Shown here piece by piece: positions 1 through 9,823 of a DNA stretch of 64,000 nucleotides. The stretch lies in NCBI GenBank assembly GCA_022393335.1, contig JAJEKB010020803.1, forward strand, positions 29,440 to 93,439, written 5' to 3'. Below the pieces are notes generated by a model. The model saw only the letters and a program-made list of their open reading frames with translations. It was not told the DNA's origin and searched no databases. The first letter of the stretch is position 1; each line of letters begins with the position of its first letter. The DNA comes from Macrotrachela quadricornifera (Eukaryota; Rotifera; Eurotatoria; Philodinida; Philodinidae). The translations under genes were made by a program, and so were the position numbers.

Positions 1-644
1 AAGGAAAGAAAAAGATAAGAAATATAAAAGTTTGGACAATACTTTCATTAATTGATTCGATTAAAATTGCTCAATAAATGCATATTGTCTGGAAGATAAA
101 GCTGAAGACACGAAATGATAGTTTCCTCGAATTTAATCTAAAGTACTATTTATTCTACGAATGAAATTGACAAGTATTGCTGGAAACGAACGAGTCATAA
201 AATATTATTCTTAGTAAGAGTTTTCTACTATTATAAGAATGTTAGAGATCATGTTCATTGAACTGGAGGTAAATGAAAAGTAGTATTAAGTATTGCAAAG
301 AATTTAGTTTTCATCCTTTTTTGTAATAATAGTTTTTACTTTCATCTAGATTAGATGAAAGTTAAAGAATGGAAACAGAAAAGTCCTTGCATGGGATAGA
401 TTAGAAAACCATCAATATTTTAGTATCGGTAAATTCCAGTTTGATAAAATAAATAGAAAGCATCATTCTTTTTACCTAAAATATTTTTTCCCTGAGAATT
501 TCTTATTTATTTTACTAATTCATTGATTCATTCTTAAAAGAATAGAATTATTTTCATTATTACACTCATACGAAATATTAACAGATTAGATTAGACTCGT
601 CTTTCACTAATCATCAACATTGACATAAACTAAAACTGAATAGC
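1..644. other. AT-rich intergenic stretch, no gene seen
   Basis: I see no coding frame of useful length and no recognisable RNA gene here. The sequence is AT-rich and unique by eye, and it ends exactly where the left arm of a foldback element begins. Confidence 0.6.
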
Positions 645-1227
645 TATAGTCGGATTTTTTTAAAATGCCAGCCACCATTTTTTAAATAACTCTTGATAGG
701 AACATACTAGAGACCTGCGGTTTTTACCATTCGATAGAGCGACGGGGGCAGCATCTATCCATATAAGATTCATTACAATGAAGAAAATTTTTCATAGCTA
801 TCTTCAAAATAAAAAAATTTTTGTTGTCGATTTTCATTAGTTTTCTTAGCAACCTAGACTTAAATTACACGAAAATGTAGCCCAAACAAACCTGAATTCT
901 TGATAATTTTTTCAGATTTTTCTATCATCTTCTCGAAAAAAAATAAGATCAAAAGATGAAAGTTTTATTGAGAATTCAGGTTTGTTTGGGCTACATTTTG
1001 GTGTAATTTAAGTCTAGGTTGCTAAGAAAACTAATGAAAATCGACAACAAAAAATTTTTTATTTTGAAGATAGCTATGAAAAATTTTCTTCATTGTAATG
1101 AATCTTATATGGATAGATGCTGCCCCCGTCGCTCTATCGAATGGCGAAAACCGCAGGTCTCTACTATGTTCCTATCAAGAGTTATTTAAAAAATGGTAGC
1201 TGACATTTTAAAAAAAATCCGACTATA
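645..1227. repeat. Foldback element with ~260-bp inverted arms
   Basis: The left arm (about 645-906) reads as the near-exact reverse complement of the right arm (about 965-1227), with a ~60-bp AT-rich loop between. The tips are TATAGTCGG and CCGACTATA, so a TA target duplication could be hidden in the ends, as in Tc1/mariner-type MITEs. The arms differ by a handful of substitutions and no large gap, which suggests a fairly young copy or conversion between arms. It has no coding capacity. The superfamily is an inference; only the palindrome is seen directly. Confidence 0.9.
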
Positions 1228-1532
1228 ATTCTATATGCTTCTATAAATATTTAGAATAATATACATTTTACAGCTAGGAATGAAAATTCGAGAAAATGAC
1301 TATTGAATATTTATTATAAAGAACGCAAATCCATCATTCTGAACAATTGGCAGATATTTCACTTAGTTTTCGAATACTAGACATTTTTAACTTCTAAGAA
1401 ATAGAATTATTTATCTTAGAAAATAATATTTTATCCATTTTTAAAACATAACATATAAATTGAAGTATTTTTCATATATGTCGATTAGTTCATTTTGATA
1501 AGTTATGTTGATAGAAGCAACAATCATTAGCA

Positions 1533-2115
1533 ATGAACTCAGGTGAACAAATCCGATCGGATCCCGTCGGAAAAGTGTCAGTTGTTATAAACTCTTTGAG
1601 CAGTGATTTAAGCACTACTTACGTATGGTCTTTAAAGCCTATCGGATCTGATTATCGGATTAGTCCATCTGGGCGTATACCTGGCGCAGAAAAGCTCTTT
1701 GTTAGTATCATTTGATTGAAAATTTACATTTGCACTTATAATATATTTGTTAAAATTATATATTAAATAGTATTCCAGGTCGACGATTCCGGCCTCCGGA
1801 AACGGTGTTTTTGCCGGTACAATCCGGCCGTTTCCATACAGGAAATTGGCCGAAACCGGCTGGAAAACAAACGAATTGATAGCGCATCGTGTCGGAAAAA
1901 AACAAGGAACCCACACCCAGATGATTGAATCCGGCTACCGTTTCCGGACCGTCTCCGGCTGTAAAGGCGCCGTACCCTTTCATCAGGGTAGGATACATTC
2001 GTAAAACAACCCGGATCCCTCCGAAACCACACAGAATTATCTCGTGTAAGTTCGGAAAAACCGGAAAAGATACCATTTCCCGCATCAACGTTTTAAAGAC
2101 TTTCTCGAAATAATG
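1533..2115. other. CCGG-rich patch of unknown nature
   Basis: The patch stands out from AT-rich flanks by dense CCGG, TTCCGG and CGGAAAC motifs (clearest at 1780-2070). All frames across it are short and overlap on both strands, as expected from composition rather than coding. A second patch of the same style lies at 5130-5440, and the ends of the hAT-like MITE at 11311-12000 have a similar look. It could be the interior of a non-autonomous DNA transposon, but I found no clear terminal repeats. Confidence 0.4.
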
Positions 2116-2224
2116 AGTCCTCCATAACGACAAAGACCATTTGGACAAAATCTCAATACATTATAATAATGAATCTCAAAAATTCTTTACAATCAGATGC
2201 AATACTCAAAAATGACTTTTTCAT

Positions 2225-3120
2225 AGTCAAGTCTCCTGAATCTCCATTAAGACGTTTCAACAATCTACTCTAGTAAGTAGTAATGATACTTCTGACAAGG
2301 GCCAGAATTCCCATTGAGATTTCTCAATAATCTGCTCCGTTCAGTGCTTGTTACACCTCCGCTAGGACGCAAAACTCTCATTAAGCCTCCATAATGTCTG
2401 ATTTAGACGTTTCAATGATCTGCTCTCCTGAGTGGTGATTGTACTACCGATTGGAGCCGAAAGCTTCATTGACGACCAAAACGGCCTCCATAAGACTTTT
2501 CGATGATTTGACCCACTGAGTAGTAAGCACACCACCACTTGAACAAAAAAGTCTCATTGTGAGTCCTCGATGATTCGCTTTGCTGTGTAGTTGTCATACC
2601 TCCAATACGAGGTAAGAGTGTTATTAAGAGTCCATACTCTTTCATGGCGTCCTTCCAATGATATGATCCAACGAGTAGTAATTATACTTCCGATAGAAGG
2701 TAAAATTCCATTGGTGCTTCTCGATGATTCAAACTAATTAATATCGTACCTCCGGCAGAAAGTAAAAATCTCATTGATGCTTTTCAATGGTCTAAATCAA
2801 TAAATATCAAATCTTTGATACGAAATAAAAGTCTCATTGAGCCTTTTCAATGATATGTTCTAATGACTCTTAACTATACCTCCTAAACAAAGTAAGAGTC
2901 TATTTGAGGCTTCCCAATGATCTCAACTAATTCATATCATGCCTCAGATAAAATGTAGAAGTTTCTTTGAGACTTCTCTAAAACATGAGCTAATGAATAG
3001 TAATCATATCTTCATAAGAATGCAAGAGTCTAATTTAGACTTCGCAAAGACCTAAACTAATGCACAATAATCATAACCCACATGAGTTAAAAGTTTCATC
3101 GACCCTATTCAATTCGGAAC
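2225..3120. repeat. Degenerate tandem array, unit ~63-67 bp, about 13 copies
   Basis: A unit of the form GTCTCATTGAG, then CTTCTCAATGATCT, then AATGAGTAGTAATCATACCTCC recurs across the region. The CATT anchor falls at about 2244, 2312, 2379, 2488, 2555, 2622, 2709, 2772 and 2835, and more weakly to 3097. Spacing is 63-67 bp, with two longer steps of ~87 bp where part of a unit is doubled. Each unit holds a short inverted pair (TCATTGAG / CTCAATGA). There are no open frames across it. Divergence between units is high, so the array is old. Confidence 0.8.
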
Positions 3121-3254
3121 TCTAGTAACAAAGCCTAGCATTTCAATGACTAGGCTAATCAACCTATTTTACAAATAGTATATAATTGAGAGTGAAGTTA
3201 AGCGTGACGTTTAGGAAACCAAACCTTTTCTGAAATATATATCATACCGAAAAT

Positions 3255-3852
3255 ACAAGTAACGCTCGTCTAAAGACTCGCTCTTCTCTTTCTCGTAGAA
3301 ATCATGTTTCTAAACTACCATCAAGCTATTCACTTATAAAATTAAAAAAACCGAAGTAAGATGTAAGTTCCTCGACCTCACCTGCCTTTGACCAAACTTC
3401 ATAAAACAAATGTTTTTTGTTAAAAATTTGTCGTTTATTTAAGAACTTGAGCTTGAAAAATTTTTAGAAAACTGGCTTCAGTTTTGGATTTCTCGACGCC
3501 GTTTACCCTTTAGTCAACCCTTATAAAAAAAATTTTTTTTGAAAAAAAAATGATCCTCAAAAAAATTTTTAAAAACTAACATCAGATTCGAGTTCCTCGA
3601 CCCCGATTATCCTTCGGTCAACCCTTGGAAAAAATGTTTTTTTTGCAAAATAAAATGATCCTTTGTGTAAAAAAATGGATACGAAAAAAATTTCGAAAAA
3701 CTAACATCAGATTCGTGTTCCTCGACCCCGATTACCCTTCGGTTAAGTTTTATAGAAAATATGAATAAAATGTTTTTTTGACCTTTTGCGGACATACAAG
3801 CAAGCAAGCAAACAATTTATGTTTCTAAGACTCTTCTCTACGAGAAAGAGAA
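3255..3852 (+). mobile_element. Non-autonomous Helentron-like element, copy 1
   Basis: The left end ACAAGTAACGCTCG is shared with copies at 52872 and, reversed, at 22231. Close inside it lies CTCTTTCTCGTAGA, whose reverse complement TCTACGAGAAAGAG forms the right end, followed by AA. Inside are ~117-bp subrepeats (CAGATTCG..TTCCTCGACC..CCCTTCGGTCAA) and an AAGC microsatellite near the right end. Asymmetric subterminal inverted repeats, internal tandem repeats and a terminal hairpin are the plan of non-autonomous Helentrons (Helitron2). That class call is inference. The existence of a dispersed family is seen directly. Confidence 0.7.
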
Positions 3853-3969
3853 TAATAATCAGCAATGATCTTCATCACCCACCACGATGAAATCATCATT
3901 TCGTGAAAAAACACCTATTTTCGATGAAAAATACCAAACCTCACCAATTCCTAACATCAATTGATCAAT

Positions 3970-4159
3970 GCTGATACCACATGATCACCAAACAGACTTC
4001 AGATTCGAACTCCCCGCATCGAAATACCTCTAGAAATGCCTTTTTTGAAAAATCGATTTTCGATGTTTTTTTGACCCTGCGGACATATAATCAAGCAATC
4101 AATCAAGCAAGCAAGCAAACAATTTATTTCTGCTGGACTCTTCTCTACGAGAAAGAGAA
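3970..4159 (+). mobile_element. Second Helentron-like 3' terminus following copy 1
   Basis: This stretch repeats the right-hand module of the family: the CATCGAAATACCTC block, TTTTTTTGACCCTGCGG, a (AATC/AAGC)n microsatellite, AACAATTTAT, then the terminal CTTCTCTACGAGAAAGAGAA. No matching left end precedes it. The same full element plus extra downstream 3' end occurs at 52872-53855 and inside 21056-22231, so this is a recurrent composite and not a chance fragment. Its left border is uncertain. Confidence 0.6.
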
Positions 4160-4224
4160 TATGGAAAACTGCATTCTCAGTATCTAACACTCACTCCCAG
4201 ATGCAGACCGAAATAGTCAAAACA

Positions 4225-4650
4225 GAACGCCCAGTAGGTAGTCAACCTAAAGCCTCAATGTGACAGCTCAATACTACAAAGGACCTTTACGAAAAATTTT
4301 CTTTATTTCTCAACCTTGTGTATACAAGATAATTCATCCTTACACTTGACGTTTTGGCTAAGTTCAAAAGAGATTCAACACGACTTTTCATCTAATTAAA
4401 ATGACTAAAAAAAATCTTACCTGAAGTATTTTTCATATTAAGAAAAGTAGCACAATGTGTATGTGAAATATTTTGAATAGACTCCCTTATATAGAGTGGC
4501 ATGTTCAAAACCAATTCTTGAGTGGGTAGTTGAACTAAAGCCTCAATGAAACATTTGTATAGTACAAAAGATCTTTTGGAGAAAATTTTTCTTGTTAACG
4601 TCAGTTGTAGGAGATAGTGTATTATTACACTCTTCATTTCGGTTATTTTG
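4225..4650. repeat. Diverged ~130-bp direct duplication
   Basis: Two segments (about 4228-4360 and 4515-4645) share GGTAGT, AACTAAAGCCTCAATG, AGTAC/AAAG and GAAAATTTT(C/T)TT in the same order. They look like two copies of one unit about 285 bp apart. The frames over them are short and unsupported. Confidence 0.5.
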
Positions 4651-5129
4651 TAAGAGGAAGTCAGATTTCTTTTCCGTAGTCATCAACGTCTGAGATGCGT
4701 AGGTGACATGAATGTTTTTTACATAGAGGAAAGCTTTTGTGCAGTCTCATAATTAGCTTCATTAGTTGTGCTAAAATTTAAGTTGTTTTTTATGAGTCTT
4801 TCGGTAGATCATTGTGCGACAGATAAAAAAAAATAGCTGGAAAGATGTTATGCCGATATAGTGAAATGATTGACATAAATGTCCCAATCATGTACTGGTG
4901 TAAAATGGATTGTTTTTATAACTTTCTAATTAAAAGAGATCCTAATCAATTCAAGTCACAAAAATTTGATCAATTTATAGTATCTTTTCAATTCCTGATG
5001 CTATTCTTGGACGTTGATTTTTGGTCAAACTTTTTCAGCAATGAGTCGTAAGAAAATGCTAAAAAAAGAAACACTATTTTTAATAAGAGATCGATTTATT
5101 AGTCAAAAGAGCATATGGTTCAACACAAA
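4651..5129. other. Gene-free stretch
   Basis: Only short AT-rich frames occur, with no introns or protein motifs to support them. I see no repeat or RNA gene. Confidence 0.5.
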
Positions 5130-5440
5130 GCTTGAGATTCCTATTGTTAGCCCGGATCAGCCAGATATGGTTGGTATATATACGAGTATCATTTTCGAAT
5201 ATAGGAAACAGCCGAAATAGTACGGGAAATGGTGACTATGGAACCGGACATATACGGCAAGTTCCGAAAATACGGATCCGGCCGGAAAGTCACCGGATTT
5301 TTTCCGACAGCTTTCCCGACCGTTTCTGGTCGGATATGGCAGGAAAATGAGTGGAAAAGTCCGGCGAGTTCCGACCCGGAATACTGCTTCCCTGATCCGG
5401 TGAATTCCGGCCGGATCCGATCCGTACACTTCGACATGGG
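5130..5440. other. Second CCGG-rich patch
   Basis: The composition is like 1533-2115: CCGG, TTCCGG, GGCCGGA and CGGATCC words within AT-rich flanks, with overlapping open frames on both strands that reflect GC content. No terminal inverted repeat was found. Confidence 0.4.
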
Positions 5441-5785
5441 CTCATTTTATTGGCATTCAGTCTTTGTGTCTACATGTCATACTGCACTTGGTCTATCTTT
5501 CTTTCTTTCTTCTTATTTTGATCAAATACTGTAAAAAAAGGATTTGTGCGCATAGCACAGTAAAGTCGGTAAAAATATTCCTTTCCAACATATCTGTGCT
5601 TTTGCCTTCAAATGTTTTACCATTCTAATAGAAGTTACATATCTGAGATGACCTGAAAGTCGACTTTTTTTTTAATTTTCGAACTTTGAAAGGTTTCTGA
5701 ATCCCTTTGACAAATACAAAAATTGTCTGAGTGCTGTTTCTCAGCGTTAACAGTTGCTATATATCAACTATTTCATTATTGATAG
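5441..5785. other. Gene-free stretch upstream of a toxin-like remnant
   Basis: No coding evidence. It may contain intron sequence of the remnant that starts at 5786, because an AG acceptor stands just before it. Confidence 0.4.
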
Positions 5786-6238
5786 ACGGCCGATTTTGGA
5801 CCTGTCAAAAGAAAACAACTGATTAAAGCAGAAGTCATTAATAACCAAGGTCACAAATTAAGAACACCCTGGCATACAAATCCTAAACCTGGTGATGACA
5901 CCAGAAGCATGAGTTATACAGTGGGTTTCAATAAGTCTTTTGAATTATCAACTAACGTCGAGTTATCAATCAAAGCACTATGTACATCGTTCGGTATTGG
6001 ATACAATACGGCATCATGAATATCACATGAAGAATCCGTGACAATAACAATTCCAAAGGGGTACAAAGCTCATATTGAATACGAAAAGGGAACAGGAATC
6101 ATGCGTTACACGTATACTGAGGAATCATTCTTATCTGATGATTGGTCTTTAGGAGATCGTAGTTATGAAGAAGAACATCAAACAGAAAATTTTGAAATTT
6201 ATTTGGGAAATACTCATAAAATTATAGAGGAGATCTAA
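5786..6238 (+). pseudogene. Remnant of an aerolysin-like beta-pore-forming domain (tentative)
   Basis: One frame running from a possible splice acceptor at 5785 to a TAA at 6238 has the alternating Ser/Thr and hydrophobic pattern of the pore-forming half of the aerolysin / ETX-MTX2 fold. It then has a segment of the VTITIPKGY type, which in that family follows the membrane-inserting hairpin. The frame is broken by an in-frame TGA at about codon 78, so it cannot give one product as written. No signal peptide or receptor-binding half is visible. The family call rests on pattern memory only and is weak. It could also be a fragment of another beta-rich secreted protein. Confidence 0.35.
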
Positions 6239-6512
6239 TATATTTTACTGTCATAGAAACTTGAACTTGACAATCAGATGCTTTAAGCTTATATTTTATT
6301 ATTTAATAGGATCTGTTTGATTTCAATCTGAATTTTGAAAGAAAATCTTGAGGATATGGGTGTAGGTGTGAATCTACAGTTGATCTACATACTCACACCC
6401 TCATCCGCGATCACGACTGCTTATATCTATTCTAATAGGGAAGACAACAATTATTTATTATTACTTTTGATGCTATCAACGTACGAGTTAACTTATAAAG
6501 GTAGCTTAGTTT

Positions 6513-7355
6513 TTATTGGAAGTAAATATTAAACATCAAATAAAAAACGAAACTGATGATTATTATATATGATTCAGTCACGGAAAAATTCGTTGTTCGA
6601 GATGTTGGCCCTATCATTAATATAGAATAATTGATTGGTAGATTGTATTCTTTATTCAAAATTGAGTAAACCAACATTAATGTTTCATTATTATTACATT
6701 TGTTTTGATTGCATAACATAGCCATGTTGGTTTTTGTAGTATTTGAATAGGTCAATGTTCGTTCCAGTATAATCATATTCGGTGCTGTTGAAGAACTGAT
6801 ACATGGCAAACTATTATTGACTTGAATAAATGAATCTTTTGATGAACGATGTTCTACTATCACTCCTTGACAGTAATTGTTCGGTCCACAACTTTTATCA
6901 GCACATTGAACCCCTTGCAGATCTGGTGTATCTGTGTATAATAATTTGTTAAGATGTCGTTGAACAGCTACTGCATCGAATTGAGCTAATTCTGAACCGA
7001 ATAACTCATGAGCAAATTCCCAAGCACAATTATCAGACATTGTGCAAGTGTAGAAGATTGTTGTTTTAGTTGCATTAGTTGTCAGGCCCATTTCTGTTTG
7101 GACTCTTAAGACATTACCTACTGTCAAATCTTCAATTATTAGTGAACCGGCGCCATCATCTCTTGCGAAATCTAATTCAAGGACTAATGAACACTGTGCA
7201 TTGTCTCTTTCTTCATAAATAGGACACATATATTCCACTAGAGTAAAATTGTATGATGAGAAGATCAAGGGACATCGTGTTCTACATCGAAGAGTATCGA
7301 TGTAAACTGTACAGTTGAAGAAGAAAATCAAATAGACGAGGATGTTTTGTTTCAT
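6513..7355 (-). CDS. Cysteine-rich secreted or GPI-anchored surface protein, 280 aa
   Basis: This is a single-exon frame starting at ATG 7355. Residues 1-20 form a hydrophobic signal peptide (KQNILVYLIFFFNC). The body has many cysteines, including a DKSCGPNNYCQG cluster near residue 155 and CNQNKCNNN near 215, and about seven N-x-S/T sites. The last ~20 residues are hydrophobic with almost no charged tail, which fits a GPI signal or a C-terminal anchor. I do not recognise a named domain. Bdelloid genomes are known for lineage-specific cysteine-rich surface families, so this may be one (inference). A TATA-like box stands ~45 bp upstream. The short opposite-strand frame at 6335-6532 only touches its 3' end. 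Confidence 0.75.
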   Translation of the reverse strand: MKQNILVYLIFFFNCTVYIDTLRCRTRCPLIFSSYNFTLVEYMCPIYEERDNAQCSLVLELDFARDDGAGSLIIEDLTVGNVLRVQTEMGLTTNATKTTIFYTCTMSDNCAWEFAHELFGSELAQFDAVAVQRHLNKLLYTDTPDLQGVQCADKSCGPNNYCQGVIVEHRSSKDSFIQVNNSLPCISSSTAPNMIILERTLTYSNTTKTNMAMLCNQNKCNNNETLMLVYSILNKEYNLPINYSILMIGPTSRTTNFSVTESYIIIISFVFYLMFNIYFQ

Positions 7356-7396
7356 TTTTACAAGTTAAAATAAAATGATGACACTTCTCACACGAG

Positions 7397-7406
7397 TTAT
7401 TTTATA
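7397..7406 (-). promoter_or_regulatory. TATA-like box of the 6513-7355 gene
   Basis: On the minus strand the sequence reads TATAAAATAA, about 45 bp upstream of the ATG at 7355. That distance leaves room for a short leader. Confidence 0.5.
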
Positions 7407-8210
7407 GTTTTTATCGTGGTAGTCCTTGAGAGATAAGAGGATAGATATGATATTGATGTACATTCATTCTCAAGATGTCCTCTCCATTACTACTGAAGAT
7501 ATTCTTTTTTTTTTCGAGTTTTTCAACCAGCGAGAAGTAGCGACAGCATACAATGTGTCTTATTATGCACTCAGAATATTACTCATCGCACTATCAGATG
7601 GCTCGCTCCTCTTCTAATTTGTTTCCTATATGTTGTGTATTATGTTTCCCCACTGTCTAAGTTCTATATTTCTTATTGATTGTTTCTTTCCATCGATCAT
7701 TCCTTCATATGTATGTATTCATTCAAAGAGATTAAATTCGGAGTGATGATGATGTGAGTAAAATACGAATAATTCTCATCCTGCTGGCGGCAAAGTTCCA
7801 ATTCCTTTTCATTTATATACTTCATCTGTGGATGTTTCTTCATTCAAACAACCGTAGGAACAATAGTGTCTAACATTCCTTCGAGTAAACCATGCAAAAC
7901 TGATCTTTAGGTATCATCCACCCGAAACACATGTGTGAGACAGGATTTTAATCATTTGCATCTAAAGTAAAGCATGTAGGAAATTGATCTGATCAACACA
8001 AAACGAAAGGTTAGTTACAGTCGACATTAATGAAAGATATTGGAAATCAGTCCACTAGATTGTTCTTATGAAAATCGTACGATTAATGATAAAGCAACAT
8101 TGAAGTGAGCGTCACTATTAAAAAGAATAACTTTGGAAACGACTTCAATTAGGTATACTGTTACTTGTAGATAAAAGAAAAAAGAAAGCGAATGTTGCGT
8201 CTTTCTCACA
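7407..8210. other. Intergenic stretch between divergent genes
   Basis: A 63-codon frame at 7426-7617 is Ser/Leu-rich with no features and I do not accept it. No repeats were seen. The region should hold the promoters of the flanking divergent genes. Confidence 0.4.
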
Positions 8211-9579
8211 ATGTCTGAAGGATCACGACAACAGATGATACAAGTACAACTTATCTCACCGACATCCGAAGACAACATTTATTCCGCTTTGTTGTATGGT
8301 TCAATCCCAAGTGAGGAGAACAACTTCATCAGTCAAATTTCGATGTCCAAAGATGGATATTTTACTCACTGGTTGCAGGTGTTGTAATTGTCGTGGGTGT
8401 TCTAGTCATAAGTACAATTTTACCTATTCAGGAAAAACCGAAGTTGTCTATCGATGTACTCGAAGGTAAAAGTTAGAAACAATCTCCATAAAAACATCCA
8501 GAAGATTATAGTAAAACAACTTTTTGTTTATCTTATCAAAGCGTAAAATATTTTTCCTATTTAGTCCTGAGGACATATATAAAGATATTCTCTTGATCCA
8601 TACCATCATTCTTTTCTTTGATACGTTTTGTAGCAGATCATGACGATACTACAGCTCTTTATCCTCAAAATTCATTCGCCAAACAATCTTCCATTGCCCA
8701 AGATCAACTTATGAATATACCAGATACAATACAAAAAATGCTATTGTATCGCTAGATCCACCAACTGGTCTTGGCATAATAACTCAGTCAGACACTCCAA
8801 TAGCCATTCGTCTAAAGAATAGTATGTCCTATCTGCCAATACGTAAGGTGTCGCTTCCAACGATATTCGAAGGATCTCGTTCGTCGATGATTGCGTTTCC
8901 AACTGTTTATCATCCACAACATGAACTACTCGTTATGAAACCGGTGATTGAAGATCCATACAGTATCATCAACTACGGAACATATAAATTGACAATATAT
9001 TCCGAAGATGCAGAACATATCATTGCTCAAACATTATTAAATGTTGTTCCCCAACTAGAAATATGTCTTCCCAAACAATTCCTTGTTCTTGATTCAATTA
9101 ATAATCTCATCGACGATGCCGTTGTGACATTAAAACGTATGGAAGAACAAGAACATATAGTGGTTTTCAACCATACTACAGATAAACATGGTATAATCAA
9201 TCTGCCCGATGATCTTGCCGATGGTCTTTATGGAGTTGAAATATATCCTCGAGATACCTTGAAACTACAATCTTCGACGCTCAATATGATCGTTTTTCAG
9301 AATCGCCGACAAGACGCAGCACATTCATTTCTTGGACGGGTTGATTTGAAGGCAAACGAAATTGAAGGTGTGCTCAAATGGAATGCAGTGCCTAAAGACT
9401 TAGATTTTCATCTATATTCATCTGATGGGCGACATATCTATTTTTTAAATAAAAATGTGAGAAATATGTCACTGGATTACGATGTAGTATATGGACATGG
9501 TCCTCAACACATTCACCATGATTCAGTTTTCTTGGAAAATTCTTCGAAATATCCATTTCTGTCAAAAGTTAACTTCTAA
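8211..9579 (+). pseudogene. Type II membrane protein with C-terminal DUF2135/YfaP-like domain, frame broken
   Basis: Exon 1 (8211-8465) begins MSEGSRQQ. Downstream, in another frame, it carries a clear membrane segment (LVAGVVIVVGVLVISTILP) before a GTAAAA donor. A second exon begins after TAG/CAG at about 8633-8636. The long open part (8824-9579) ends with a stretch of the pattern W-x5-DLDFHLY..GRHIYFLNKNV..LDYD..YGHGP, which matches the DUF2135 (YfaP-type) core seen mostly in bacterial proteins. Two breaks are visible: one in exon 1 before the membrane segment, and one near 8737 in an A6 run, where one more A would join the frames. The stop TAA overlaps an AATAAA signal (9578-9583). It could be a functional gene with sequence errors. 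Confidence 0.6.
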
Positions 9580-9790
9580 TAAATGCATTTAGTGACCTTT
9601 TCATTATTTTCTACCGATTATTCATTGTTCTCTTCTTTGTATTATCGAATAATGAGTCATTTTTTTTCGATCACACGAAAAATCCCTCAAGTTATTTTTT
9701 CATTCTTTTATGTTTTATACATAATATGCGTAAGATAAGAGAAGGAAATTTCCAGTTTTTTTTCCTTACGCTTCTCTCTATCCTTCTACA

Positions 9791-9797
9791 TATAAAA
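9791..9797 (+). promoter_or_regulatory. TATA box of piggyBac transposase
   Basis: TATAAAA lies 27-33 bp upstream of the transposase ATG at 9824, a normal spacing for a short-leader promoter. Confidence 0.5.
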
Positions 9798-9823
9798 GCA
9801 GACGAAATTTCGAAACAGCTCAC

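Noticed and set aside
4845..5220. Overlapping plus-strand frames of 68 codons
   Set aside because: Composition-driven, with no domain, intron or start support, and they overlap each other in different frames.
7426..7617. 63-codon plus frame
   Set aside because: Lies in a promoter-like intergenic region and has no recognisable feature.
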